A program made the translations under genes and the position numbers. From NCBI RefSeq assembly GCF_037975245.1, contig NC_092574.1:15725213-15789212 (forward strand): a stretch of DNA of 64,000 nt. Reading direction: 5' to 3'. Below the pieces are notes generated by a model that saw only the letters and a program-made list of their open reading frames with translations, made no database searches and was not told where the DNA came from. Shown piece by piece: positions 36,723-46,900 of the stretch (within the stretch, counting starts at the first letter, position 1; each line of letters opens with the position of its first letter). This stretch comes from Apostichopus japonicus (Eukaryota > Echinodermata > Holothuroidea > Aspidochirotida > Stichopodidae).

Positions 36723-37122
36723 ACAAACATACATGTATACATACATACATATATATATATTTATATATATAAATATATATAAACATGAATGAATTTTTAA
36801 ACTAGGAATGATTAGAACAACCAGCAATAAAAAGTAAATAGGGATTAGAATAGCTCCAACCCGTAGCTCGCTACGTTTCTATTTAAGTCAGCATTTAAGT
36901 CTTTTATTAGGAGACTCTCTTTAGCGGCACAATGGTCAACACCATTCCTAGTTTAAAAATTCACTCATGTTTGTCGTCTTCGGATGTATATTAGCCCTTG
37001 TATTCAATTGATCTTGTACAATTGCCTGACGATGGAGTGGTGACCACTCCGAAATATAGCAGTATGTCGTTGTTAAAATTATTCGCCTGTTTATCTTTTA
37101 TATTATCAGTATGGACCACTAC

Positions 37123-37215
<93 letters not shown>

Positions 37216-39172
37216 AGGTCAAATGTCATGTAGGCTAATATAGGTCAGGGTGTCAAATCCTTGTGAACATAATAACTCAAAAATTAAAGCTAGAGTGAAC
37301 TTCATTGGTAGGTACGCATGAATATATATATATTGTAGGTCAAATGTCATGTAGGCTAATATAGGTCAGGGTGTCACATCCTTGTGAACATAATAACTCA
37401 AAAATTAAAGCTAGAGTGAACTTCATTGGTAGGTACGCATGAGTGCAGAGTGCAAGTTGAAAATGTTGGCCCTCTGGTTTATTCTTCAGTAGCGCCATCA
37501 TTCATAACGGACTTGGGCGATGGTGTACGCGGATATGACATGTATGTTACCTGTATGCCTTGTGATGAGTGGGCGGCTGCGTATATGGTACACATTGGCT
37601 GCTTCAAAACACGAAAACTAAAATAGTGCAGGACGGTTAAACTTCACTTTTGATATTGGGATCTTTCTAATAGGGTATAAGAACCATAGCGTATGGACAT
37701 TTATCTATTTTACAAATCAATTTTACACTGAACTCGCTTCCTAAAACAAGAAACCAAGAACAAGTGTTTTTGTTAGTTTCAATCCAAATCTGCATCCATG
37801 TCTAAATCAAATTTGAGTTATGATGAGTTATGTATGTACCTTATAATGAGCTACTTAATTGACTTTATTCAGAATTAATGAAGATTTTTTTTTTTTTAAT
37901 TTCTGAGTCAAAACAATTATGAAGAACCATGTGACTTTCATCACATTTAGGCTGTGATACGAGTGACGGCTGGAAGGAATATCAAGGTAATTGCTACAAA
38001 TTAATAAACGGCCCCGTCGGTGAAGGTAGGGACTATCAAACAACGCAGAAGTTATGTGCTGTGTCTGGAGTGCGCCACCCTCAGAATGGAGAACCACTAA
38101 CAAGCCTCGTAGAAGGAATTAATTCCATCGCAGACAATCATTTCGTTGCTGATATAGTAGCCGGTGGCCAACGTGCTTGGATCGGGGCTGTAAGAGTTGT
38201 GAACGGTATGTTATATTCAATCCCTACTGGTTTCGAACCCCTCGACACATAATCAATGTTTATGATCTAGGTGGTAAGGGTGTCCGTATATAAGGCGGGA
38301 GGCCCGGATTCGAAGACGATCAGTCTGTAGGAGAATCGTTTAAGGTACCCCCCATGCTAGCATTTCGTCAACCCCCAACCTTAAATTTCTACTCACTTCC
38401 TCCAGACTCCCCCACTCAGTTTCCACCTCCGCGGGCAATTTTCCTTGCGGTAAACCTCGATGCCAAATATGCCCCCATATTACCCCAGGCACCGTGGTCA
38501 AGATTCCAAATGTTGACTTTAGTCTAAGACCCCCTTCCCTCTCTTGTGATTCTATTACTATGTTATTTACATTTTCTACTTTGTACTTTGCAATGAGGGC
38601 AATTATGTAGGTGAAACAGGCTCCCAGTTCCGCTTACGTTTTAATAATCACAAAAAATCTATTCGTAATAATTTTGCAGGATTCCCAGTTTCCGAACATT
38701 TCAATCTTCATAGTCATTCTCTAAAAAACCTAAAATGTATTTTAATTGCCTCGAACTTCAAATCAACTACTGAACGTAAATGTAAAGAAATCGATTTGAT
38801 CTTTCGTATTAAATCTCACATCACCGGCCTCAACAAAGTCTTGGGACCCCTTAACAACTATCAGTTCTACAAGCATATGTAATCCGTTCTTTGCTCCTTA
38901 ATCCGCTTCCTGTAAAGTCATGGTTTATTCGGTTTTAATTCCATCATTGCAACTTACACTTATCTAGCGTCATACTTTCATTGTGTTACATTTTTTACTT
39001 TTCATTCGACTGCCAAGTATTGCTGACGAAGGTCCTAGGGGGACCGAAAATTCCAATATATTTTCTAAAACTTACTCCTTATTTGTCAATTATGAGTCAT
39101 ATCTTATTTCTCTGGTTTTCTCTAATAATATTTTCTTTTGGAGTAAACGTGGATTTTCGTTATATTATATAT

Positions 39173-39229
<57 letters not shown>

Positions 39230-39258
39230 ATATAACGGAAATCCACGTTTACTCCAAA

Positions 39259-39299
<41 letters not shown>

Positions 39300-39571
39300 T
39301 TGAAATAACAACAACAAAAATAACTAAAAGACTAGAAACCAACTAGGTTTATCGTTTTTGTATTTATGCAGAGTTCTATTGGGTGAGGAAGGGTGTTGCA
39401 ACCACTTTCGACAACTGGAAACCTAAGGAACCAAACAACAAAGGTGGCAATGAGAATTGTATAGAAATCAACCGAGGACCTCCAGGAAAGTGGAACGACC
39501 TTCCGTGTACGCGGAAGCGTGCAGGTGTATGCCAATATAATATTGCTCAGTATGCTGCCTTGTTTGGGTAG
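35389..39571 (+). CDS. C-type lectin gene 2, secreted (3 exons)
   Basis: Exons 35389-35479, 37951-38205 and 39372-39571 join to 546 nt (181 aa plus stop), with two phase 1 GT-AG introns as in lectin gene 1. I chose the ATG at 35389 because the peptide [18 protein letters not shown] aligns with the lectin 1 signal peptide; an in-frame ATG at 35377 would add MICK. The lectin domain has cysteines at 32, 45, 66, 145, 161 and 169, AWIGA in the middle, EPN at 135-137 and WND at 156-158, so calcium-dependent mannose-type binding is expected. It is secreted and has no other domain. The N-terminal half is clearly diverged from lectin 1, while exon 3 is close, including the shared [12 protein letters not shown]. 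Intron 1 holds a hammerhead core, AT microsatellites and a 121-bp tandem duplication; intron 2 is largely a Penelope-like fragment. Confidence 0.9.
36659..36718. repeat. (TA)n microsatellite
   Basis: Pure TA tract of about 60 bases, in lectin 2 intron 1. Confidence 0.97.
36788..36966. repeat. Inverted repeat around 130 bp
   Basis: Arms with GAATTTTTAAACTAGGAATG near 36790-36810 and its complement CATTCCTAGTTTAAAAATTC near 36943-36963. The pair flanks a unique centre and lies between a TA tract and the hammerhead core at 37021, possibly the end structure of a Penelope-like element. Confidence 0.75.
37021..37063 (+). ncRNA. Hammerhead ribozyme core 1, minimal type I
   Basis: Helix I ATTGC (37021-37025) pairs with GCAGT (37059-37063, one G-U). 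Core CTGACGA is 37026-37032, helix II GGAGTGG (37034-37040) pairs with CCACTCC (37044-37050) over a TGA loop, then GAAA at 37051-37054, a two-base loop, and the U-H site TA at 37057-37058 where cleavage would fall. One extra base (37033) sits between core and helix II, as in core 2 at 39017. Very short helix III is known for hammerheads of Penelope-like elements. Activity is not shown. Confidence 0.65.
37126..37212. repeat. (TA)n microsatellite
   Basis: Pure TA tract of about 85 bases. Confidence 0.97.
37211..37441. repeat. 121-bp tandem duplication
   Basis: Unit starting ATTGTAGGTCAAATGTCATG at 37211 is repeated at 37332 with almost no changes, so the duplication is recent. Lies in lectin 2 intron 1. 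Confidence 0.95.
37951..38205 (+). CDS. Lectin gene 2, exon 2
   Basis: 255 nt, phase 1-1. Acceptor CATTTAG ends at 37950 and donor GTATGT starts at 38206. Encodes [18 protein letters not shown] through [12 protein letters not shown] with the first three cysteines. Confidence 0.9.
38262..38330 (+). repeat. tRNA-like fragment, possible SINE head
   Basis: A box A-like TAGGTGGTAAGG (38269-38280) and box B-like GGATTCGAA (38307-38315) are spaced as in a tRNA-derived promoter. No complete cloverleaf was drawn, so it is at most a decayed SINE head. Confidence 0.3.
38341..39060 (+). mobile_element. Penelope-like element, 3' fragment with GIY-YIG domain
   Basis: At 38341-38580 broken frames read PMLAFRQPP, then [11 protein letters not shown], then [13 protein letters not shown], the cysteine-bearing linker of Penelope-like elements. 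From 38590 an open frame to the TAA at 38881-38883 reads [37 protein letters not shown], and [18 protein letters not shown], the GIY-YIG endonuclease end of such proteins. The reverse transcriptase is missing and frameshifts separate the parts. The non-coding tail carries a hammerhead core (39017-39059). The fragment fills most of lectin 2 intron 2 in the same orientation. Confidence 0.82.
39017..39059 (+). ncRNA. Hammerhead ribozyme core 2 in the Penelope-like tail
   Basis: Helix I GTATTG (39017-39022) pairs with CAATAT (39054-39059, one G-U). Core CTGACGA is 39023-39029, helix II GGTCC (39031-39035) pairs with GGACC (39041-39045), then GAAA at 39046-39049, a two-base loop and the U-H site TC at 39052-39053. 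The unpaired base at 39030 matches the design of core 1. Its place just after a Penelope-like GIY-YIG frame fits the known association. Confidence 0.75.
39135..39260. repeat. Inverted repeat enclosing (TA)n
   Basis: Arms of about 33 bases (39135-39167 and 39228-39260) begin and end with CTTTTGGAGTAAACGTGG and its complement, with a single mismatch, around a TA-rich centre. A further TA run follows at 39261-39296. Probably terminal structure of the Penelope-like fragment. Confidence 0.85.
39372..39571 (+). CDS. Lectin gene 2, exon 3 (calcium/sugar site)
   Basis: 200 nt, acceptor TTTATGCAG ends at 39371, stop TAG at 39569-39571. Encodes [25 protein letters not shown] and the last three cysteines. 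Confidence 0.9.
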
Positions 39572-39904
39572 TTAGAATACCTTAAAACGTTTTTGGTTTG
39601 TTTGCCTTCATTCTGGAGCATGCTGAAAGATACATGCATTGTAGTGCCTTCCAACGAACTCCTATAGATCATACAATCAAATGAGGGGATTATTTTTTAT
39701 TTCTAAGCAAAATGCATGCCAAGTCGTAATGTTGTGATAAGAGCATACCATTTTGTTCTTGTTATAGTTGCAGAATACATTCAAAATTACTACATTTACA
39801 GCCGCCATTGTAGTTTTATTTTGGTTTTGTCCATTAACAAACAGTATATGCGATGTTTATACAGAGTAACAATGTGACAGTAGTATGTAGTAAGTAATGT
39901 CGGT

Positions 39905-40110
39905 ATGCCCAGGAATGCCATTGGGAATGCCACTGGGGATGCCACTGGGAATGACACTGAGAATGCCATTGGGAATGCGAATGAGAATGTCACTTGGAAT
40001 GCCACTGATAATGCCATTGGGAATGCCATTTGGGATTCAAGAGTAACCCTTAGATTGGTAACTAGGAATGCCATTTGGGAATAATATTGGAATGCCATTG
40101 GGAATGTTTT
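39905..40110. repeat. 12-bp minisatellite
   Basis: Degenerate repeats of GGGAATGCCATT, followed by a poly-G run at 40119-40129. The long antisense frame rich in AFPMAF is a translation of this array. Confidence 0.9.
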
Positions 40111-40804
40111 TCTAGGGGGGGGGGGGGGATTTCTCAACCAAGGCCTCCTATACAATTGAGTTTTCTCCTGGCAACTTGAATCCAGTGAACTGACCATTGG
40201 CTGGAAACTCACTTCTGATCCTTTGGACTGCACATGATGGTAGCACAACCCTGACGTGTCTTGCTAGGAACCCCCAGCACCATTGAACCTGTTGACGGTA
40301 GGCTATGTATCTGTACTGCCTAAAAAAAGTTCAAATGTATTAATGTTGGTCCAAGATGTCCACAATAAAAAACAGTGATACAGTGTACAGTTATGGTTAC
40401 ATTTGTTGTGAATTTTACACCTCCCATGTTTCATGAAACGTTCCTTAGTTTCAGACAATTGATCTTCAAAACTCCAAGCCTAAGTACTAGCCTTAAATGA
40501 GTACAAAATGCCACATATGCCTACCTAACGTGGCTGCATAATGCAGTTTACATCCACGATCCAAAATTTCAGTATGCAACCAACCCTACTAGTAGTAGTA
40601 CTATACGCAGCATACTGTGCTCCGGGGTAGTGCATTATATAGCCAACAAACTGCACATATGGGTTGTATGATTATATGGTTGTAAGTCACCGTAACACAA
40701 CGCACAATACGGTTTAGGCAGTTCCGCGAATTCCAACGACACATGCACAGAACGGACTGGATTTTTAAAATATTTTTCTTCGTTACAGAATTCTTACCAA
40801 GTTG

Positions 40805-41079
40805 TATTTTCCTTGCAATAGTTCCGAACGGTTTTCTTCTTCGATATGTTGCGGAGTTCAATTTCGGCTCTTTTAACAGGCTCGAACTAATACGGTTCTA
40901 TGCCTAACAGTGACAGCTCAGGTCTACCCTCTACGTTCGGTTCAATATGGGCATGATCGTCGCCTTCGATTATGAGAAAGTACTTCCTAATTCTAGCCCA
41001 ATTTCACTACCTGGTGAAGAACCACTATCACTTTGAACTTCGGTTGCCGCATTTGGTTCTAAATCTGCCATTCCACGGG
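40805..41079 (-). pseudogene. Broken first exon of unknown gene
   Basis: On the minus strand an ATG at about 41079 opens MADLEPNAATEVQSDSGSSP and stops after GLELGSTFS. In another frame the sequence goes on with GDDHAHIEPNVEGRPELSLL, an in-frame TAG, then FEPVKRAEIELRNIS and KENTTW, ending at a donor-like GGTAAGAAT. A Ser-rich start, a PYxFEP-like phrase and NTxW before a splice site resemble invertebrate P2X7-domain-like proteins, but this is from memory of the pattern and weak. At least one frameshift and one stop. Confidence 0.3.
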
Positions 41080-41211
41080 AAATTAAGGTTTTGATTCGCG
41101 CTGACTTTATATCGTTTTTTTTTTTTTGGTGTAGTTATGTACACTTGTCGTAGTGTAAGAATGTGTATATATGTTCGGAGGAAACAGCGAGAGCAATTCG
41201 TGTTCCTAAGT

Positions 41212-41229
41212 TGACGTCACATGACGTCA
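41212..41229. promoter_or_regulatory. Two perfect CRE palindromes
   Basis: TGACGTCA at 41212-41219 and again at 41222-41229, centres 10 bp apart, about one helical turn, 130-150 bp upstream of the minus-strand ATG at 41079. CREB/ATF-type proteins bind this palindrome. Use as a promoter is inferred. Confidence 0.5.
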
Positions 41230-42029
41230 TGAGGTTAGGAATTTTTTTTCGGGCGAACGAACGTTTCAAGCCTCGAAGAGGGTAAATTAATTCTCAATTT
41301 TCGACTGGAAAGTCAAGTTTTTAACTGGCAGAATGGTTGATGTATGTTCTAGAGAACATGCTTAGTTGGATCCCAAAAAGATATGACTTTGAAATTTTCG
41401 TGTAATGGCCACTTTAAACTTTCGTATGGGAACATTTAACGTTCTGTATAAAGTTCTAGGTTTGATTCATCAGTAATTAATATAGTTTGTGTTCTTAAGA
41501 CGTTAACATTTTACATGTGGCACTGCTGTTACCTTTTCCCATGTAAGACAAAGAACTGCGCGACTGGACCATTAGTCTAAAAAGATGAGAATGCCTACGA
41601 AATGAAGTAACTGAGGTACGGTACCTCTTTATTCCAGTTCACACCTCTCTTTAAATTACGCCAATTCGTTATGCCGAGAACGAAGAATGACCATGTTCGG
41701 ATTTTTCCATAGGCCTACTTATAGCATAAAACGACTTCATTTTAGAATCGCGTATTAATGAATTCGCACGAAATGGTTGGTACAGCAACTATTGTTTATG
41801 TCCCTAAACGTGCATAAGTAATTACTACTTTGTGTTCGTAACACGGTAACATGTGTTACAGGATATGAACAGTAGTTATTTTACCAGCTATGAGTACTGG
41901 GTGCTGCTTATAAAAGCTACAAGCAGAAGAAGTTTGGAGGAAGAAATAAGTAATCATAGTTAGTAAAAGTAAGAGTTGGGTATCTTTCGTTGTTTTTACA
42001 TTGCAAGTTTCATTTTGGGGTACCAAGGG

Positions 42030-42031
<2 letters not shown>

Positions 42032-42060
<29 letters not shown>
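42032..42060. repeat. (TA)n microsatellite
   Basis: TA tract followed by a short TGGATGGA repeat. Confidence 0.9.
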
Positions 42061-42063
<3 letters not shown>

Positions 42064-42663
42064 GGATGGATGTATGGATGGATATGAACTATTTACATAT
42101 GACAGCACATACAAGTACAAGTTGTACAAGTATTCTGTGTATATAACAGTACCCAAAATTCCACAGTTATTACAGGAGACACTGCTACAGCAAGCATACT
42201 AGTACTCCATTGGTCTATCGCTTGCGTGACCCCTCACAGCGTTGTGATGGACTGTCGCTTGGCTGTTTAGCTAAATGGTCTACCCCCCCCCCCTCCAGTT
42301 TAAAACGTAGGGACAGATCTAAAACACCGAGCATATTTCTGGCTATGACGTAATAGAGGGGTAAAGCAATGTCCTGGTTCGTGGGAACGGAGCAACGACC
42401 GAAAGTTTTCTTGTGATGAATCGATAAACAAAACAAAGCAAGGTGATACTCGCAATGAAACCCGATCGTAGAGTGATTAACAAAATAACCAAATGGGGTA
42501 TATTATCTGTGGCAATAGGAAGCCAGAGTTGTATGTCAGGCACTGTGGGACAAATATACCATATGAAATACGCGTATAAATTCGAATTAATACAAATATA
42601 CATTCGAATTAATACGTGTATATATTCCTGCTGATGTGATTGGCTGATAATACGCGTTGGCCA

Positions 42664-44285
42664 ATGTATAATAATAATATAATAATTTATTTTATAAAGC
42701 GTAAAATCCACAAAAGTGCTCTAAAACGCTATGTAACAGTAAATAAAAAAATATATGACACAAAATATGTACTAAAAATGAAGAATAAAATACAATATAA
42801 ATGAGTATAAAAAGTAAAAAGCATGCACGTTTGAGTTTGTTGGAGTATTGCACATGAATAGAATTTAATACACAGTTTAAATATTGCAGTAATGCTGTCT
42901 AAAAAGGTAGGTTTTCAGCTTTGACTTGAATGTTGTAAGACTATAGAAACAGTTCTGAGTTCAGCTGGCAGCTCATTCCAAAGGCGTGGCCCAGCCACGC
43001 AAAATGCTTTGTTCCCATAGCTGTTCTTCCTGGTAATCGGCACCTCCAAACGACTCTGACCAGCAGACCGTAGGGCTCTTGTTGGCTGATAAGGGCGGAT
43101 GAGATCTTGCAGGTATGGAGTGGCCATGTTGTTCTGGCACTTGAACACAAGAAGGACTTTTAACCTAATCCGCTGAGATCCTGGGAGCCAATGAAGATCA
43201 TGCAGTACTGGGGTAATATGATTAGATGTTCTCGTCGGTGTAACAATCCTTGCTGCTATGTTTTGGAGCCTTTTTATCTGTCGTTTTATCTGTTTAACTG
43301 GTAGCCAACAGAAAAGTGCATTGCAGTAATCCAGTTTAGATGTTATGAAAGCATGGATTAACTGCTCTGTGGCTTCTCTGGTGAGGCATTTTCGTATTCT
43401 TCCGATGTTGTAGAGATGGTACTGAGCAGACCAACACACAGATGTCATGGTCTTCCATAGAGGCATGTTTGCCATTATGACACCGATGTTCTTTGCCACA
43501 ACACTAGGCTCCACCTGATGGTCATCATGATACTTGGACACTCAATCTTTCTGGCCAGATGCTTTGATGATATATGAAGCACCTCAGTCTTTGAGTCATT
43601 CGTTTTCAGGCATTTCTGTGACATCCATTGCCGAACTGATGTAATGCACTTCTCTAGACGATGCACAGTAATAGTAATGTCATTGGGGTGGAACATTAGA
43701 GAGAGACTCGAGTCGTCTGCATAGAAGTAATAGTCCATGTCATGTGAGTTAGTGAGCTGACCCAGTGAAGTCGTTATACCGTGAAGAGCACAGGCCCCAG
43801 GACCGAGCCCTGGGGCACGCCACAATCTAGCGTCTGAGGGTCAGAAGAATCCTTTCCCAGGCACACAATCTGTTGGCGATCACTGAGGTATGATGCCATC
43901 CACTTTAGGGCACTACCTTTAACATCAAGGTCACTGAGTGTACTAAGAAGCTGGAGGTGGTCGACCGTATCAAAAGCGGCCGAAAGGTCTAACAGAGCCA
44001 TCAGGCACGCTTTCTGACCTCCAAGAGCTACCATCACATCATTCTGAAAGCGCACGAGGGCAGTCTCAGTGCTGTGGTGTTTCCTGTAGGCAGATTGATG
44101 AGATTCATGTAGACCATTGTGTTCAAGATAGGATGTGAGACGGAATGACACAACTTTTTCTCGAACCTTTGATACAAATGGAAGGCTTGACACTGGCCTA
44201 TAATTTGAGAGAACGGTAGGATCCAGCGAGGGTTTCTTAATGAGTGGTGTCACATGGGCGAGCTTGAAAGCAGATGGTACATATA
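42664..44285 (-). pseudogene. LINE reverse transcriptase, main part
   Basis: Three overlapping frames on the minus strand (44325-43774, 43825-43475, 43541-42915) give in order VPSAFKLAHVTPLIKKP, SNYRPVSSLPFVSKV, LLDLSAAFDTVDH (motif A), GVPQGSVLGPVLF (motif B), DYYFYADDSSLSL (YADD at 43712-43723) and a C-terminal stretch ending GPRLWNELPAELR. This is the classic order of a CR1/jockey-type LINE and its C-terminal conserved region. At least two frameshifts make it inactive. The tail ends in a TAATAA microsatellite at 42664-42690. The upstream part of the same frame continues at 48762-49062 after a 4.47 kb insertion. Confidence 0.85.
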
Positions 44286-44600
44286 GGCCGTGGTACATCC
44301 CTTGATTTCGTTTCATTCCGTGCAACTCAAAGAGGGAGGGGATAGTATGTGAATGATAAATATGAAAATATTATTCTGAATGGATATTCAGTTGTCCCCA
44401 CTTGCGATGCTGGTATATATGCTTAAAAATCGGTAAAAATCTAACAGAAATCGGGTCCTTTTGCGTTATTGTACGAGGCTATTTTCTACCAATCAGAAAT
44501 GTCGTACGAGAGACATTCTTGCGGCATACACGAAATTTCGGCAAATCAACCAATCACAACGTTTGTTAATATTGACAGAACAATTGTTCCGAAAACAAAA

Positions 44601-44943
44601 ATGGCCGGGTTCAGTAGTGGAGGTGTTACACGAAAGTCGCTTCGAGAAAACTGTATTATACACGTTAAAGATTGCTCCAAATCAAAATTTATTGAACTGA
44701 CAAGTAATTCATAAGAGAGATTTAAGAAATTTGCCTTGGAGTGGACACAATTTGATTGCAAGGAGGCAGAAATAGCCAGAAATTCCGCGACGGCGATCGG
44801 CCTAACGTTAACAATTTCAGAATGTGTTGGGGAAGTTTTACTACATCGAGACATATGATGATACCACATTGAATGTTACAAACGGTTTTGCGACATAACT
44901 AAAGTCAAAAGACAGGCAAAACTCGCTGAAAAACGCGCTGCAG
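44601..44943 (+). pseudogene. Broken gene in the DNA element, exon 1
   Basis: ATG at 44601 opens MAGFSSGGVTRKSLRENC; the same frame continues through a TAA (44712-44714) and a TGATGA (44856-44861) with clear protein-like sequence between (ERFKKFALEWTQFDCKEAE) and after (YHIECYKRFCDITKVKR), and ends at the donor GCAG/GTATGT (44944). The Cys/His spacing in HIECYKRFC suggests metal binding. Phase 1 fits exon 2. Three stops make it a pseudogene unless read through. Function unknown; location suggests it is the element's own gene. Confidence 0.5.
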
Positions 44944-46037
44944 GTATGTACTAGTATTTTTGTCAAAAATATGTAAGATTCTGTATTAATCCATTTTTTT
45001 TCCAACCAGCTCCTTAATTTTAGTTAGGCCTAGGCGGCTAGGCCCTACCACTGTTTTTCCAAATTGCCCACTTGGAAAAAAAATGTATGTTCGGCGTAGA
45101 GCTCAGCCAATTTGACTAAACTTGGCGAATTTTAACGTACACAATATAACCACTATACAAAGGTAATATAGCGATAGAAATATCTTGCTGGTGCAAGGCA
45201 TAATATCTACTAGTAGTAGGCCTATGTAAATTTTACCCTAATTCAAATCTGGCTTTTCGAATTCAATACAGAAAAGATATGCTCACACACAGTATAAGGT
45301 CTATTAGTAAACAGTTTGACTGTGATGTAAACAACACCATTGACCAGCATATTTCTTTCAAATGTCTCAACTTGTGGGTTACACCATGCTGACAAAGCAA
45401 ATTACAGGTTTGATCAAAAACACTGCATATAGCCTACTGCAAATAGCCTACATAGAGCAAATTTATTCAGCAAAATTTAATTTTCTTGTTGTAATTTTCT
45501 TGTCATCATTCAAACATGAGCAATATACTTAGTCCTGATAAACTGATGGTATGCATGTACTTCTTAGTTCATTATGACTTATGGGAATGGGTCCTCAATA
45601 GGAAGAGGATATATAGATTATTTTTTTTGTTACGGCAAATACGGTAAACAAAATAAAAACAGTATTTACAAGGGTATATATATGCATTTTGAATTTGGAA
45701 ATGTAACCTTTTCTGTCAGCTTGTGTTAAGATTGCGAGGTAACTTTAAATGCCTTTAAAAAATTCGAAGATTTTGCTAGAGCATGTTGCTGAACATTGGC
45801 AATTTATTCTTCCTTTAAATTTTTAAACATAAAAGTTAAACTCTAAATATCATTTTCCTTTTTGATTATTGAATGATCCTAATGATTAGGCAGTGAAAGT
45901 TGGGGACGAAATGCTTTAAATCTGAAGTAACAAAAACTGTGGAAGCAAATAATCCTTGCTCAAAATTTTAAAACTTACCTTTCTTGTTGCAAAACATTAT
46001 TTAACAGCTATTTTTTATTTTTATTTTACTCATATAG

Positions 46038-46300
46038 AAACGGATGTAAACAAGCTGAATGATGACGCAGATGAAAACGAACCGCCAAGGAAACGCGCCC
46101 TCTGGTCCGACAATACAAGTGGTCCAAGAGAGTGGAGGGAACGCCACATGTTTCCGAATGAATGCTTCATCTGTCATTCCGTCAAAATGAAACCTTATAA
46201 GTTCACAGGGAAAAGACTGGTAGTGAGACTTATGAGGTGTGAGATTGTTAATGGTGGAAAGGATATAAGAATTGTATACCCAGTTGGTTGCTCTACGGGG
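46038..46300 (+). pseudogene. Broken gene in the DNA element, exon 2
   Basis: After acceptor CATATAG the frame continues in the phase set by exon 1: ETDVNKLNDDADENEPPRKR, then PNECFICHSVKMKPYKFTGK with a CxxC pair. Coding similarity to anything I know ends near 46290, where a BEL/Pao fragment abuts. The basic PPRKR patch may be a nuclear signal. Confidence 0.45.
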
Positions 46301-46304
46301 CCAA

Positions 46305-46900
46305 GCGGGCATGAAACCCATGAAATGGATATCAAACTCAAAGACGCTTTTAGAAGGGATTCCAAAGGAACATAGGGCTAAGTCAGTTGATAAAACTAGA
46401 CAGAGGTTGCCGTCAACAAAGACCTTAGGATTGACTTGGCATGCAGAGTCAGACAAATTTCAACTTAAGAAGCCAGTAATGGTTAGTAATGTTGAAACCT
46501 TAACCAAGCAAATTGTTTTAAGCAAGCTATCATCAGTGTTTGACCCTCTTGGAATTATTGGGCCTATTATAGAAGTAGCTAAGATTTGAATGCAAAATAA
46601 TTGGGGAAAAAGAACTTGATTAGGATGATCCTAATGTAGGGGGTCTAGAATCAGAAATCAGAAGGTGGTTGGAAAATTTAGTTAATTTAGACAAAATTGA
46701 TATTGGAATCTGCTTGTGCCCAAGGGGTAACGCAGACCAAAGAATGCATGTGTTTTGTGATGCTTCGAGTGATGCATATGCAGGTGTGGTTTATTTAACA
46801 ACCATGGGGGTAAATGGAATCAGGGTGCAGCTAGTAGCTTCAAAAGCGAAGGTGGCTCCTGTAAAAGCTATAAGCATACCTAGATTAGAGTTGTTTATTT
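46305..46900 (+). pseudogene. BEL/Pao pol fragment (RT end to RNase H)
   Basis: Two frames carry AGMKPMKWISNSKTLLEGIP, LSKLSSVFDPLGIIGPI, then VFCDASSDAYAGVVYL and ASKAKVAPVKAISIPRLEL. They correspond in order to residues of the intact element at 52986-58193 between the end of reverse transcriptase and the RNase H start, with a frame break near 46590. Sequence is well diverged from the intact element, so it is an older, different lineage. Truncated at both ends; no LTR seen. Confidence 0.85.

Noticed and set aside
38590-38883. GIY-YIG frame as a host nuclease
   Set aside because: The linker with [13 protein letters not shown] upstream and the hammerhead core downstream fit a Penelope-like element much better, and the frame is broken upstream.
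39796-40248. 150-codon minus-strand frame rich in AFPMAF
   Set aside because: It is the translation of the 12-bp GGGAATGCCATT minisatellite plus a poly-G run; no start, splice or domain evidence.
46001-46456. 151-codon minus-strand frame
   Set aside because: Antisense to the broken exon 2 and BEL/Pao fragment, which have family or splice support on the plus strand.
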